The position numbers and the translations under genes are program-made. Shown one piece after another: positions 19,144 through 29,157 of a DNA stretch of 64,000 bases; within the stretch, counting starts at the first letter, position 1, and each line of letters starts with the position of its first letter. This DNA comes from Pontibacter sp. G13 (lineage in GTDB: Bacteria; Bacteroidota; Bacteroidia; J057): assembly GCF_031851795.1 (NCBI RefSeq), contig NZ_CP134696.1, positions 6,138,001 to 6,202,000 on the forward strand, in the 5' to 3' direction. The notes under the pieces are model-generated. The model was given only the letters and a program-made list of their open reading frames with translations. It was not told where the DNA came from and ran no database searches.

Positions 19144-22113
19144 TTATCTCAATGTGGAGGCTGCTTGGAAATTGGTTGCGTGCTGGACGGGAGACCATGC
19201 ACTGCTGCTTTCTTTGTTCTGTCGTTGAACCTGAAAATACCAGGGGGAATCCTCCTTCGCTAGGATGATCGCCATATCCCGGTTTTGGGTCATGAAGGTC
19301 TTCGTCAATTGATCTGGAGCGGGTCCATACCTGATGGTGTAAACCAGGTCTTGCGATTCTCCAGAATATCCGACGATCAACTTTCCGTCCTCCAAATATC
19401 CCCCATGGACGATCGGTGGAAGCAAATCATGAAGGGGTAATGCCGCCAACTCCAATGTGTTCGAAGTGGTCCCCGAAAGATTGATGGCTGCTAGTTCGAC
19501 CTGATTTATCGTGGAATCCTCCAAGTCTATTTCGATATATGCAGAATGCGCTGCATGGAGGGTTTGCGGATGGCTCGTTTCTGTGGTTGTGGACAGAAGA
19601 TACATGGTCTCAGGCTCAGGGGCCAGATAGACGCGGAGCTTGGTAGGCGTCCGGTAGGCCTCAATTTCTGGCGTTTTGGGGGCATCGAAGGCCTTGTGAT
19701 ATTGCCAACGGATCGTTCCATCCGGCGCCACCATGCTGATGGTGAAATGATGAGCTTCATCTGTGGGCTGGTCCCAGATGAAGCGATGAGATAATGCTGG
19801 GTCTCCGGGAAATAGGTCTGGCAACTCAACCTGGGTTTGGATAATTGATCCGCCGTTTGCATCCTCCCAATTCGCCTCAAGCTGATAGCCTCTCAAGGGA
19901 AAGTGTGTGATCTCTTTTTGCGAGTTCATCCAGAGTTCCACCTGAAGGGTGTCCATCCCTGCTTGAACTTGACTGTTCAACTTTACTTTGAGTGGTGCGA
20001 TTTTGTCCCCGAAGTCATGTAGTTGTCGGCGTTTGATGCGCCATTCATCCACAAATTCCAACGGGGAATGGGTAGCGATAGGTGCAGGACTTAGGTAATC
20101 GTTAAAGGTGGGATAAATTGTTCCAGCCCAATATGGAGGCAATTGCTGGAGCTGATTGACTGCACTTCCGGGGCAATCCATCGGTAGCATGATGGGCTTA
20201 TTGGGCCATTTCGCATGGATGGCTTCCAGCTTGGCAAAAGGGTCTCCCGCTGAGCAATTGAGCAAAATCAGATCGCCCAACCCCAAAGGCTGGTTGTAAG
20301 GGGTGTCTTCGACGTGATGGCCAGCATCGGTTGCACAGCTCACCATCCTGTGGGGATCGAGTTGGGTGCGAATGAAGGTCAGGGTGGTGTCCACGTATTC
20401 GAAATGATGGGTTAGGTCATTGCCTACGTTCCACAGGACAATACTCGGATGGTTGCGGTCCCTAAGAATCATCTCGGTCAGCCAACGCTTGATGCGTGGA
20501 TAATTGGGCGCCGAAAACATCGGCAGGGTCAATTCCCGCACATCGATTTCGGCAAATACCATCATGCCCATTTCGTCGCAGAGATCCAGCAAATCGGGAC
20601 TGGCTGGACCATGCATGATCCGGATGAAGTTGAAGCCTGCATCCTTGATCAGTTTCAGATCTGCCCGAAGCATTTCTTTGGGGCGACTCGGTCCAAAATA
20701 CGGATGACTATTTACCCATTGGGTGCCAACGAGTCGAATGGGCTCTCCGTTGAGCTGTAATTGGTCTCTTCTAGCTGCGAATTTGCGGATTCCCACGCGA
20801 TGATAGGTTCGATCTAGGATGGTGCCCGCTTGTTCGATTTCCACAGTCCACTGATACAAATTCGGATGATCAAAATCCCAATAATCCACCTGATACGCTG
20901 ATAGCAAGGTTTTTTTCCTAATCAGAGAATCTGACTGAGGGGCAAGCTTCAAGGTATCGGCTTGTTCCCACGAAATACCTGTCCGGTGTACATGACTCCG
21001 AACAATCACCTCTTGGGAATCAGGAGTGGCATTGACCAAGGTGAATTTTGCATCCAAGATCGCTGTTTGCGTTGCGAAATTCGGCTCGGCGTGAAAATGG
21101 GGGGCGCGAATGTGAAGGTTGTTTCTGCGAATCACGTGAACGGCTTGTGTAATGCCGCCCCAATTCCAGGTATCTCCTGAAAAGTATTGGTTGTCTACTT
21201 TCACCGCAATCATTTGTCGAGACCCCAGAATGAGTTGATCTGTGATATCGAATTCGAAAGGGGTAAATCCACCTGTGTGAGTACCTACCGATTGGCCATT
21301 TACAAATACCTCGGCTTGGTGATTGACGGCTTCGAATCTCAGGATGAAACGATTGGTTTTGCGATCCCAGTTTCGGGGAAGGATCACGTGCTTGCGGTAC
21401 CAGCCTTTTCCCGTATATCCCCGATGATCATCGAGCATGCCCCAATGCCCGGGTACAGGTAGATCGGTCCAGTTGGTCAATTGCTGACCGGGAATGGGAA
21501 GGAACCGAGCTACCCGGCTGGCCTCTTGAAGTTGGGATTGGGCGATGGGCCGAAGCATGATGGCATCTGCCGCAAGGGTTCCCGCCGAAGTGGCAGAGAT
21601 CTCCAGCCAATGTGCATCAAATTGCTCGACGGGAAATACACCCAAACTCACCCATTGACTACAACGGATCTGCTGCGAAAGGTGAACTATATGCGTTCCA
21701 GCTGCATGTTGGATACGTACCCGTGCATGTTCGTGGTGGCTGTATGGGTATCGAATAAACCACTCATATTGCCCGGATTGCTTCAACTTGGGAAGAAATC
21801 GGACAAATTGGGTGGTGTCTCCTTGTGCGTATTCGCGCGTTAAATAATTCAGTCCCCAATGATTGGTGCCGAATCGGGTGCTTTTGACATGGTTCCAACG
21901 GCCAGATAGCTCAATATGGGCATCATCGGAATTGTCGAAGATCAGATCTTTGGACTTGGGCTGAATGAGTTGAGCACGAGAACCATCTCCATAAAGGGTT
22001 CTAAACTGCCAAGTTCCGGAAAGGTCGATGGTGTCGGATTGAGCCAACAGGATGGTGCACGCACACATGCAGATCGTAAGCAGGGCGGTGCATCGACGGT
22101 AAAGGGTCAACAT
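19144..22113 (-). CDS. Glycoside hydrolase family 2-like secreted protein with altered catalytic residues
   Basis: This 989-residue exported protein has the GH2 plan: a jelly-roll (WYRKHVILPRNW..RFEAVNHQAEVFVNGQSVGTHTGGFTPFEFDIT), immunoglobulin-like middle and TIM barrel (GEPIRLVGTQWVNSHPYFG..NHPSIVLWNVGND). A golvesin-like beta module is inserted in the first part (about residues 105-200: SGQYEWFIRYPYSHHEHARV..LAADAIML). In active GH2 enzymes the barrel holds an N-E acid/base and a Glu nucleophile. Here the first reads N-D (Asp566), and the nucleophile region reads KPIMLPMDCPGS, with no Glu. I infer loss of ordinary activity or a changed mechanism. The ATG at 22113 gives a signal peptide; upstream only TTG is available. 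Confidence 0.8.
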   Translation of the reverse strand: MLTLYRRCTALLTICMCACTILLAQSDTIDLSGTWQFRTLYGDGSRAQLIQPKSKDLIFDNSDDAHIELSGRWNHVKSTRFGTNHWGLNYLTREYAQGDTTQFVRFLPKLKQSGQYEWFIRYPYSHHEHARVRIQHAAGTHIVHLSQQIRCSQWVSLGVFPVEQFDAHWLEISATSAGTLAADAIMLRPIAQSQLQEASRVARFLPIPGQQLTNWTDLPVPGHWGMLDDHRGYTGKGWYRKHVILPRNWDRKTNRFILRFEAVNHQAEVFVNGQSVGTHTGGFTPFEFDITDQLILGSRQMIAVKVDNQYFSGDTWNWGGITQAVHVIRRNNLHIRAPHFHAEPNFATQTAILDAKFTLVNATPDSQEVIVRSHVHRTGISWEQADTLKLAPQSDSLIRKKTLLSAYQVDYWDFDHPNLYQWTVEIEQAGTILDRTYHRVGIRKFAARRDQLQLNGEPIRLVGTQWVNSHPYFGPSRPKEMLRADLKLIKDAGFNFIRIMHGPASPDLLDLCDEMGMMVFAEIDVRELTLPMFSAPNYPRIKRWLTEMILRDRNHPSIVLWNVGNDLTHHFEYVDTTLTFIRTQLDPHRMVSCATDAGHHVEDTPYNQPLGLGDLILLNCSAGDPFAKLEAIHAKWPNKPIMLPMDCPGSAVNQLQQLPPYWAGTIYPTFNDYLSPAPIATHSPLEFVDEWRIKRRQLHDFGDKIAPLKVKLNSQVQAGMDTLQVELWMNSQKEITHFPLRGYQLEANWEDANGGSIIQTQVELPDLFPGDPALSHRFIWDQPTDEAHHFTISMVAPDGTIRWQYHKAFDAPKTPEIEAYRTPTKLRVYLAPEPETMYLLSTTTETSHPQTLHAAHSAYIEIDLEDSTINQVELAAINLSGTTSNTLELAALPLHDLLPPIVHGGYLEDGKLIVGYSGESQDLVYTIRYGPAPDQLTKTFMTQNRDMAIILAKEDSPWYFQVQRQNKESSSAWSPVQHATNFQAASTLR

Positions 22114-22195
22114 GTTTTTGCAATCAATCAATTACGAATTCGAAAAGAGTCACGCAAGATGACTCTTTTCGATTGTCGGGATGAAGTTGCAAAAA

Positions 22196-25072
22196 TTATT
22201 GCTTGATGAACCGTTTTTGGTAGTAATGTCCGTCTGCGTGAAGGATCATGATGTAGGTACCCGGCTTGAGCCCTTTCGCAGAGAAGGAGATTCGGTCTCC
22301 AGATACCTTGAATTTGGATCGGGTATTCCACACTGTCTTGCCGTCCAGCCCGAAAATGCGGATTTCCACGGAGGAAGGGTCGCGTACTTCCAGCCCGATG
22401 TTGAGCTTGTTCTGGGTTGGATTCGGGAAAATCGGAATGGATTCTTCGGCCAATCCTTCGATGACTTCCCCTTCCAGGCTGGTAGCTAGGCTGCTCCAAC
22501 CTTGCGTCATGCCCTTGGTGTAGCCAATGGCCCAGCCGCTCCCCTTGAGTGCCAGCCAATAAATTCCCTCGGTGTATGGATCTGGCTTGAAATCGGTGAT
22601 CACATCAGGCTGCCCCAGATTTTGGTTGACTTTCATCCATGTCTGGCCCCCATCGAGGGACAAATATGCACCGGGATTGAAGGTCGTTGCGCCTTTGTTT
22701 TCATGAGGAAGGGCAGAAGCTACGGTGATGATGTTGGGGTTGACGGGGGAGGTTTCCGCCTGCCAGATGTAGGGCATGTCGAAGATCTTCTGCCAAGTAG
22801 CTCCCGTATCTTTGCTTCTCCAGACTCCGCCTTGAGCGAATGTCCCTTCATCCGTTCCGCAGGAGATAAACAGATGCCCGTTGTTGCGGTCGATGAAAAT
22901 GTTGTTGACCGACTTGATCGATGAAGGGATGGTGATTTTGGACCAGCTATTTCCTTGATTTGTCGTGCGATACAGCCCTCCATTGGACCCGTTCTTGGAC
23001 ATGTTCAGCGATGCGTATAGGGTGTGGGAATCTTGTGGGTCCATCGCCAGGCGGTTTACACTTGCACCTGCAGGGAAACCCGCATTTTTTCTGGACCAAG
23101 TGAGGCCCCCATCTACGCTTTTGTAAACGCCCAATGCCGTGAAATCACTCGGAACGCGCTGGTTGGAGACTTCTCGGAAGGGATTGGCCAAAACCGTGAA
23201 ATAGATGGTATTGGGATTCAGCGGATCGATCATCAGGGAATGCTGATGAATATGGTCCTGCGATAAGTTTCCGCCATAGACTACTGGATTGGAAATGTTG
23301 GTCCAAGTCTGGCCTCCATCGGTCGATTTTCGGAATTGTCCGCGGTGATTCTGGCGGAACATCAGGATATAGAGCGTATTGGGATCATTGGGGTGAACGG
23401 CGACATTGGAGATGGAGTGAGCACCAGCGGGATTGTTTTGGCCTTCGATCTGCTCCAGAGCAATGGCCATTGGATCGGGAAAGTCTCCCAGCGGCGCACT
23501 CTGCCAAAGGCCATGTTCGCCTGAGCAAAATAGGTATCGTTTGGGATCTCCTGTTTCCAACAGCATGAATCGTCCCGGAAGGTTGGAACCGCCGCGCCCA
23601 ACCCAATGCCCAGATCCGGGTGCTGTCTCGAAATCGTCCACCTGATGCCACGAAACGCCATGATCGGTCGTTTTTAGCGTCTGTTGGTCGATGCAGATGT
23701 AGACATCCCCGTTTGGGTTGACTGTCAGGAATCGATTTCCGGCATATTCGTAGTGATCCTTCATGTACTCGTGGAGGTGCGCAAATTGGGTGTTCATCCC
23801 TACTGGCTTGTTGCGGGAAGTCCAGTAGGAATTGTCTGGATCATCCACCCAATATTTGCCCGTTCTGGCGGTTGGGAACCAAGTCTGTCCCCCATCCTCG
23901 GTTTTCCAGACGTCTCCCACGCCAAATGATTTGTCATGCTTGACATTGGTGCCGATGTAGAGCTCGTTCTTGTTTTTGGGGTTGACGATCAGTCGGTTGT
24001 ACACCGATAGGATCGCGGTAGGAAAGGTTGGGTAGTTGGATTTTGCATCTGCTTTGGAAATTCCCAGCCAGAATCCGACGGCATTGTGGTATTTGTCGCG
24101 CTGGGCATAATTGGTCATCTGGGTGAGGTCGAGCCCCAAGTCTCCCGTGATGTTGGTCCAGGTCTGTCCGTGGTCGATGCTTTTGTATACCCCGCCTGAA
24201 GACGTGATTGTGCTTCCATTGGGCTGATAATGCGTCTGTTCCACCATGTATAGGATGAATTCACCCGTAGAAGCATCGTGGTAATAGGTGAGATCTCTGG
24301 GGCGATTGTGCGGGAGCCCATTTCCACTTTTGTTCCACGAATCCCCTTGGTCATTGCTGATGTAGATACCGTGGTTGGTAGCTGCGAATATCTTGCTGGA
24401 ATTGGTGGGGTCGACGATGATCCGCGCCACGTCTGTAGTACTTGGTAGGCCTACCTTCACCCGCGTCCAGGACTGCCCTGCATTGGTGGACTTGTAGATG
24501 GCGCCATACTCGGCATACTTGTAGGAATGTCCGAGTGGATTCGCTTGGCTGCGATGGTTGGATTTCACATTCCAGAAATCTCCCCCTCCGATGTACCAAT
24601 TGTTGTCATCATTGGGATCGACTGTCATCTGCGACTGTTTGCCTCCCCCATTGAATTGCATCTGGCGGGTCCATGTGTGTCCTTGGTCGGTAGTCTTGTA
24701 TAGATGACCACGTACATCGACGGCCATGCCGAAATTCGGGTTTTGGTGGGAGAACTCGATGTCCTTGATGCGGCGCATTTCTTTGCCGGTCCCATCGACG
24801 GGCTTGATCGTTTGCCAGGATTGGCCGTTGTCCCAGGAGCCGTAAGAGTTGTACATATCCGGGGACATGAACAAGACATTGGTGTCGGTCGGATGGCACC
24901 AAAACTCCTCGCAATAGCCAGACATTCCCGGTCCGATCTGATGCCAGACGATGGTGTCGCTGGATGAAAGCGGCTGAGATTGTAGCTGCTGGAAGAAGTT
25001 TTGATCCAACTGCGCTTGACAGATGAAGGCCCCGACAAACGAGGCTGCGAGCGTAATACAGTATCTGATCAT
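22196..25072 (-). CDS. Asp-box (BNR/sortilin-like) propeller protein with T9SS tail
   Basis: This 958-residue secreted protein is a long beta-propeller, probably two stacked propellers as in GH74 xyloglucanases and VPS10/sortilin proteins. I count twelve Asp-box turns of the S/T-x-D/N-x-G-x-(T/S)-W type, for example SWDNGQSW, TTDQGHTW, TEDGGQTW, STDGGQTW and SLDGGQTW. The signal peptide starts at 25072 (MIRYCITLAASFVGAFICQAQ); an ATG twelve codons upstream is also possible. The C-terminus (IPIFPNPTQNKLNIGLEV..KGLKPGTYIMILHADG) is a type A sorting domain. Whether it cleaves glycans cannot be told from repeats alone. It lies 82 bases upstream of the GH2-like gene on the same strand and may share its transcript. 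Confidence 0.85.
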   Translation of the reverse strand: MIRYCITLAASFVGAFICQAQLDQNFFQQLQSQPLSSSDTIVWHQIGPGMSGYCEEFWCHPTDTNVLFMSPDMYNSYGSWDNGQSWQTIKPVDGTGKEMRRIKDIEFSHQNPNFGMAVDVRGHLYKTTDQGHTWTRQMQFNGGGKQSQMTVDPNDDNNWYIGGGDFWNVKSNHRSQANPLGHSYKYAEYGAIYKSTNAGQSWTRVKVGLPSTTDVARIIVDPTNSSKIFAATNHGIYISNDQGDSWNKSGNGLPHNRPRDLTYYHDASTGEFILYMVEQTHYQPNGSTITSSGGVYKSIDHGQTWTNITGDLGLDLTQMTNYAQRDKYHNAVGFWLGISKADAKSNYPTFPTAILSVYNRLIVNPKNKNELYIGTNVKHDKSFGVGDVWKTEDGGQTWFPTARTGKYWVDDPDNSYWTSRNKPVGMNTQFAHLHEYMKDHYEYAGNRFLTVNPNGDVYICIDQQTLKTTDHGVSWHQVDDFETAPGSGHWVGRGGSNLPGRFMLLETGDPKRYLFCSGEHGLWQSAPLGDFPDPMAIALEQIEGQNNPAGAHSISNVAVHPNDPNTLYILMFRQNHRGQFRKSTDGGQTWTNISNPVVYGGNLSQDHIHQHSLMIDPLNPNTIYFTVLANPFREVSNQRVPSDFTALGVYKSVDGGLTWSRKNAGFPAGASVNRLAMDPQDSHTLYASLNMSKNGSNGGLYRTTNQGNSWSKITIPSSIKSVNNIFIDRNNGHLFISCGTDEGTFAQGGVWRSKDTGATWQKIFDMPYIWQAETSPVNPNIITVASALPHENKGATTFNPGAYLSLDGGQTWMKVNQNLGQPDVITDFKPDPYTEGIYWLALKGSGWAIGYTKGMTQGWSSLATSLEGEVIEGLAEESIPIFPNPTQNKLNIGLEVRDPSSVEIRIFGLDGKTVWNTRSKFKVSGDRISFSAKGLKPGTYIMILHADGHYYQKRFIKQ

Positions 25073-25308
25073 GATAAAATTGAAGCGATTGAAAATGACG
25101 ATATTCATCAACTTCCAGATTTTGGGGAGGATAGTAAAGGAGGACGGGTCATTGTGATGATTTGGTTCTGGGAAAAGAACATCTGTTTGGTTGAAGGATC
25201 TTACGGCCAGTAAGCGAGCAAAATCGTCCAAGCGGATATTACCACAAAGCAAGTTCCGCCGAATTCCCTAAATTTTGGTGAACGAATAACCTTCCCAACT
25301 ACTCCAAC

Positions 25309-25884
25309 ATGCGAATCGCCTACATCCTGTTTGACAACATCACCTTGCTGGACCTGATCGGGGCCTATGACGCGATCGGCCGGATCAAAGCGCAGCGACC
25401 CACTCTCACTTGGGATCTCTGTGCGATGTCTCCGACCATTTTGGATAGCCACGGCATGAAGATTCAGATGACTGCCATTCAACCCGATTTGAGTGAATAC
25501 GATGTCTTGTTTATCCCCGGAGGCATGGGAACACGCCCCTTGCAATTCGATCTGCCATTTCTCAATTGGCTTTCGACGGCTGAATCTGTTCCGCTCAAGA
25601 CTTCCGTCTGTACCGGGAGCCTATTGTTGGGCGCAGCGGGATTTCTGCAGGGTAAGGTCGCCACTACGCATTTTAGGGAATACGAGACGCTCAAGCCCTA
25701 CTGCAAGGAAGTCGCCACCAACCGGATCGTGGTAGATGGTGGGGTGATCACTGCTGGGGCCGTTGCTTCCTCCCTCGATTTGGGATTGTACCTCTGCGAA
25801 AAATGGGTCGGAAAATCCAATGCTGAAGCATTTCGGGAAGACATGGACTACCGGGGAGCCGATCCAGATATTCGAGTGGTGTAG
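25309..25884 (+). CDS. DJ-1/PfpI family protein (isonitrile hydratase-like)
   Basis: This 191-residue cytoplasmic protein belongs to the DJ-1/PfpI class I amidotransferase-like superfamily. The N-terminus (MRIAYILFDNITLLDLIGAYDAI) and the nucleophile elbow SVCTGSLLLGAAG, with Cys101, match the isonitrile hydratase/ThiJ subgroup closely. GGVITAGAVASSLDLGLYL follows as in that group. There is no AraC-type DNA-binding domain, so it is an enzyme-like stand-alone member. The substrate is unknown. It is transcribed divergently from the Asp-box gene and followed by repeat copy C. Confidence 0.88.
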   Translation: MRIAYILFDNITLLDLIGAYDAIGRIKAQRPTLTWDLCAMSPTILDSHGMKIQMTAIQPDLSEYDVLFIPGGMGTRPLQFDLPFLNWLSTAESVPLKTSVCTGSLLLGAAGFLQGKVATTHFREYETLKPYCKEVATNRIVVDGGVITAGAVASSLDLGLYLCEKWVGKSNAEAFREDMDYRGADPDIRVV

Positions 25885-25910
25885 AATGTCCACTTTCCCA
25901 GTGCTAGCGA

Positions 25911-26115
25911 TGGCTTGCCGCGGCGTAAAGTGCCTGAAGGGGTCGTCGGTGGAGGATGCGTGCTTGAGGAAGAACGCTGATTGAAGGTCTTGGATTTTTT
26001 GACAGGATGTGTTTCCACCGACCGAAGCGACAGCGGAGCCCGAAAGGGACTGACCCAGCGACTAGATATGCCAAGCGTGGAACCCTGAGTTTGCACGCTG
26101 GGATACGCCCAAATC
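25911..26115 (+). repeat. Dispersed structured repeat, copy C
   Basis: It begins 26 bases after the DJ-1 stop codon with GATGGCTTGCCGCGGCG then TAAAGTGCCTG, and ends GCTGGGATACGCCCAAATC. The enclosing stem is CCCAGCG against CGCTGGG, again compensated relative to other copies. The segment CGAAAGGGACTGACCC is shared with copies A, D and E. Confidence 0.75.
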
Positions 26116-26459
26116 TCCCAACTCGGAAATATCAAACGAGGGTATCAAGTCTTCGGGATTGGCGGAAACTCCTTGATGCAAAAATTGTTTAGGGTCTTTT
26201 CCTGCGAATAGAATTGAAAGGAAATCAAATCTTGAAAATGGATTGCCAGATGAATGGCAGGAGATCATGGAAGCGTAGAAAAATCGGCCTAAAATATCCG
26301 TAAGCGCCTGTCACTTGGTGGTTACTTTGTGAGTTCCAACCTTTCTGAAATCAACAAAAAATTAACATGAATTTTGATTGTCGAAAATTTATGAATCCCT
26401 AACAATATGCACACATACAGCTAAGGCAGCTCGGGCAACTTCCGGAAACTGTATATCTC
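26116..26459. other. Intergenic region before the PhoD-like gene
   Basis: This 344-base AT-rich stretch follows repeat copy C. It probably holds the promoter of the phosphatase gene. Near 26326 the sequence GTTACTTTGTG is close to, but one base short of, TAnnTTTG. I see nothing else. Confidence 0.35.
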
Positions 26460-28475
26460 ATGAAGAAGTTGATTTTGAGTGTCTGCCTAGTTGCCATGAC
26501 CTTGGGCGTTTCGGCCCAGCAAGTGCAGCAGTTGGACCGTACCGAGAGCCGTGCTGCCGATGTAGCTGCCGCTTTCAACCCCAATCTGGCGCCTTTCTAC
26601 CACGGGGTGGCCTCTGGGGACCCATTGGCCGATCGCGTGATCATCTGGACACGCTACACGCCCGATATGGAAGGAACTTATGATATTTCCTATACTGTCG
26701 CGACCGATACGGGATTGACCGATGTCGTGACCACTGGACAGGTTTCCACCTTTGCTTCCAAAGATTATACCGTCAAAGTAGATGTGACGGGGCTCACCGC
26801 TGGAACGACCTATTACTTCCAGTTCGAAGACACGGACGGCCGTAAATCCATCATTGGACGTACCCGGACAGCCGCTTCCGGAGCCGTAGACCAACTGCGT
26901 TTTGCGGTGGTCTCGTGTTCCAACTATGACGAAGGATATTTCAACGCCTACGGCAATATCGCTCAGCGTAATGATCTCGACGCAGTTTTGCACTTGGGTG
27001 ATTACATCTATGAGTATGGCGAAAACTACTACGGAGACTCTGCCAATACCGACCGCGTGCTTGAGCCTGCTGTGGAGATTCTGAATATCGTCGACTACCG
27101 TACTCGCTACTCTTTGTACAAACTCGATGAGAACTTGATCAAATTGCACCAACAGCACCCGATGGTGGCGATCTGGGATGACCATGAATCTGCCAATGAC
27201 GCTTTCAAGGATGGCGCTGAAAATCACGATGATGCGACTGAGGGCACTTGGGATGCGCGGAAGAAGACGGCTCGTCAGGTGTACTTCGAGTGGATGCCGA
27301 TTCGGGAAAAGGCCGATTCTACCATCTACCGTGCGCTTTCCTACGGTGATTTGGTGGACCTGATCATGTTGGATACTCGCCTCGAAGGCCGTGAAGAGCA
27401 GATCAACGATATCACCAATCCATTGCTGTATGCGCCGAACCGTACTTTGCTGGGGGCAACTCAAAAGCAGTGGTTGAAGGATCAATTGGCCAACTCCACC
27501 GCCAAGTGGAAGGTCGTCGGCAATCAGGTGATTTTCTCTGAATTCAACGTCGGATGGGCGGGACCTGCCACTGGGCAGACCTTCGAGCAGGTAGAAAGTG
27601 GTTTTCTTGATATCTGGGATGGATATCCAGCAGAACGCGATACGCTTATCAACTTCATCTCCAGCAATTCCATAGATAACGTGATCTGGCTGACAGGTGA
27701 TTTTCATTCCACGTTTGCCTTCGATATTGCGCTGCGTCCGTCCGTGTTCGCGGTAGATGTGCAGGATGGTACGTTGTTGCCTACCTATGATCCTGCCACA
27801 GGCAACGGATCTGTAGCGGTAGAATTTGCAACGCCTTCCATCACTTCCAAGAACTTTGACGAGAACGTAGGCGCTGCGGCTTCCGCTGGATTCGAATTTC
27901 AGATGAACAACCCGATCTTGACGGTCGATCCTACTGATCCGGTTTATGGAATCACGCCCAACCCGCACATGAAGTATGTGGATCTGGATCAGCATGGATA
28001 CTTCGTTTTGGATTTGAAGGAAGATTCCGCTCAGGCCGACTGGTATTTCGTGCAGGACATCCGGAGCCTGACTGAGGTGGAGAATCATGGCAAAGGCGCA
28101 GTAACGATGGATGGTGGCAATCGCCTCAAGATTTCCGATGCTGAAGCTACTCCCAAGGCTATTCAGGAAATTCCTGCTCCATGGCCGAACTTCACCACTT
28201 CCATCGAGGAAGCTTCTCCGATCCACCTGTTTGAAGCCTATCCAGTTCCTGCGCATGATTTCGTGAATGTGAGCTTCGCTACTACCGCTGCTGGCGATCT
28301 CCGTGTGGAACTGATGAGCTTGGATGGTTCCATGATCCAGTCCATCTCTGAACAAGTGGCCCAAGGACTCTTTCAAACACAGTTGAACACTTCTGAATTG
28401 GCGAGCGGATTCTATCTCGTGCGCATTTCCTTGAATGGCGCTACTGCCGTTACTCGCAAGGTGATCATTGACTAA
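26460..28475 (+). CDS. PhoD-like alkaline phosphatase with T9SS tail
   Basis: This 671-residue secreted metallophosphoesterase should release phosphate from phosphodi- or monoesters. A signal peptide (MKKLILSVCLVAMTLGVSAQ) precedes a fibronectin-like N-domain with FYHGVASGDPLADRVIIWTR, the classic PhoD opening. The metal-binding core follows: FAVVSCSNYDEGYFNAY, LHLGDYIYEYGE, MVAIWDDHESANDAFKDGAENH and later VIWLTGDFHSTFAFDI. The last 85 residues form a type A sorting domain ending ELASGFYLVRISLNGATAVTRK. A terminator follows 20 bases after the stop. Phosphate scavenging outside the cell is the likely role; no Pho-box was identifiable. Confidence 0.92.
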   Translation: MKKLILSVCLVAMTLGVSAQQVQQLDRTESRAADVAAAFNPNLAPFYHGVASGDPLADRVIIWTRYTPDMEGTYDISYTVATDTGLTDVVTTGQVSTFASKDYTVKVDVTGLTAGTTYYFQFEDTDGRKSIIGRTRTAASGAVDQLRFAVVSCSNYDEGYFNAYGNIAQRNDLDAVLHLGDYIYEYGENYYGDSANTDRVLEPAVEILNIVDYRTRYSLYKLDENLIKLHQQHPMVAIWDDHESANDAFKDGAENHDDATEGTWDARKKTARQVYFEWMPIREKADSTIYRALSYGDLVDLIMLDTRLEGREEQINDITNPLLYAPNRTLLGATQKQWLKDQLANSTAKWKVVGNQVIFSEFNVGWAGPATGQTFEQVESGFLDIWDGYPAERDTLINFISSNSIDNVIWLTGDFHSTFAFDIALRPSVFAVDVQDGTLLPTYDPATGNGSVAVEFATPSITSKNFDENVGAAASAGFEFQMNNPILTVDPTDPVYGITPNPHMKYVDLDQHGYFVLDLKEDSAQADWYFVQDIRSLTEVENHGKGAVTMDGGNRLKISDAEATPKAIQEIPAPWPNFTTSIEEASPIHLFEAYPVPAHDFVNVSFATTAAGDLRVELMSLDGSMIQSISEQVAQGLFQTQLNTSELASGFYLVRISLNGATAVTRKVIID

Positions 28476-28495
28476 TCCATCGCTCACACTTTGAG

Positions 28496-28530
28496 AAAGG
28501 GGGACGATCACGTCTCCCTTTTTGGTTTTT
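28496..28530 (+). terminator. Intrinsic terminator after the PhoD-like gene
   Basis: AAAGGGGGACG pairs imperfectly with CGTCTCCCTTT around ATCA, followed by TTGGTTTTT. Confidence 0.8.
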
Positions 28531-28577
28531 GGGGCTTCCCGATTTGGCCGAACTTCTGATCCCTTCGATTTTCAACC

Positions 28578-28619
28578 AAAAAGCATGAAACCGCCGTCAG
28601 GAGCAGGTTCATGCTTTTG
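28578..28619 (-). terminator. Terminator hairpin for the 28648-28983 gene
   Basis: AAAAGCATGAA and TTCATGCTTTT form a near-perfect stem with a GC-rich loop. Read on the minus strand it ends in a T-rich tract downstream of the small minus-strand gene. Confidence 0.65.
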
Positions 28620-28647
28620 TAGGATGAGCCAAGTGGAAGAAAGGAGG

Positions 28648-28983
28648 CTACTCGAATCGTTTGATGAGCGATAGTTGGGTGACTTCGCCGTTTTGGTCAA
28701 TGATTTCAAAGGTTCCGACTTCTCCATCCCAAGCGCGTACAATCTGCATTTCCACAGGGGCATAGATAGAATGCCTGAAAATGTTGTTGCCATTCTTGAG
28801 GGTGATGATCAGCTGATTGCCAGTATTGACGGGGTCGTATTCCGCATCAACGAATTCCATGTCTCGTGCTACGATGGCTCCCTGTGTAGTCAGGATCGTC
28901 ATCCGTCCCTCATTACCGCTGGTGAAGGTCTGGAGCCTATTTTGCCATTCATCATAAGGAATTGCCTGTCTGCTTCCCATCAT
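28648..28983 (-). CDS. Small protein of unknown function
   Basis: This 111-residue protein has no signal peptide. It opens MMGSRQAIPYDEWQNRLQTFTSGNEGRM and continues as an all-beta-like domain (TILTTQGAIVARDMEFVDAEYD..NQLIITLKNGNN..VEMQIVRAWDGEVGTFEIIDQNGE). The layout resembles the DUF5335 type of short beta proteins, but I cannot claim membership. Starts at 28983 and 28980 are both ATG. It appears to be a single gene with its own terminator. Confidence 0.65.
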   Translation of the reverse strand: MMGSRQAIPYDEWQNRLQTFTSGNEGRMTILTTQGAIVARDMEFVDAEYDPVNTGNQLIITLKNGNNIFRHSIYAPVEMQIVRAWDGEVGTFEIIDQNGEVTQLSLIKRFE

Positions 28984-29100
28984 TCATTGAATTAGGTGAA
29001 AGGATGATTCCATAGGGCGAAATCAACGACCTAATCCAAACTGACAGCCTTGACAGAGGTTTTTTTGGGCCTTTTTGGGAAATCGAATGCTGGGAAGATA

Positions 29101-29125
29101 GGAGCAAGGTGCTGGACCTTGCTCC
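29101..29125 (-). terminator. Hairpin downstream of the 29158-30909 gene
   Basis: GGAGCAAGGT pairs perfectly with ACCTTGCTCC around GCTGG. The T-tract on the minus strand is poor, so it may be a processing or pausing hairpin rather than a strong terminator. Confidence 0.5.
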
Positions 29126-29157
29126 CTGTGTCTTGGTATTTGTCAAGCGGTCATACG

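Noticed and set aside
26487-28511. 674-codon minus-strand ORF opposite the PhoD-like gene
   Set aside because: The plus strand has a complete PhoD family protein with signal peptide and sorting domain; the antisense frame has no recognisable domain.
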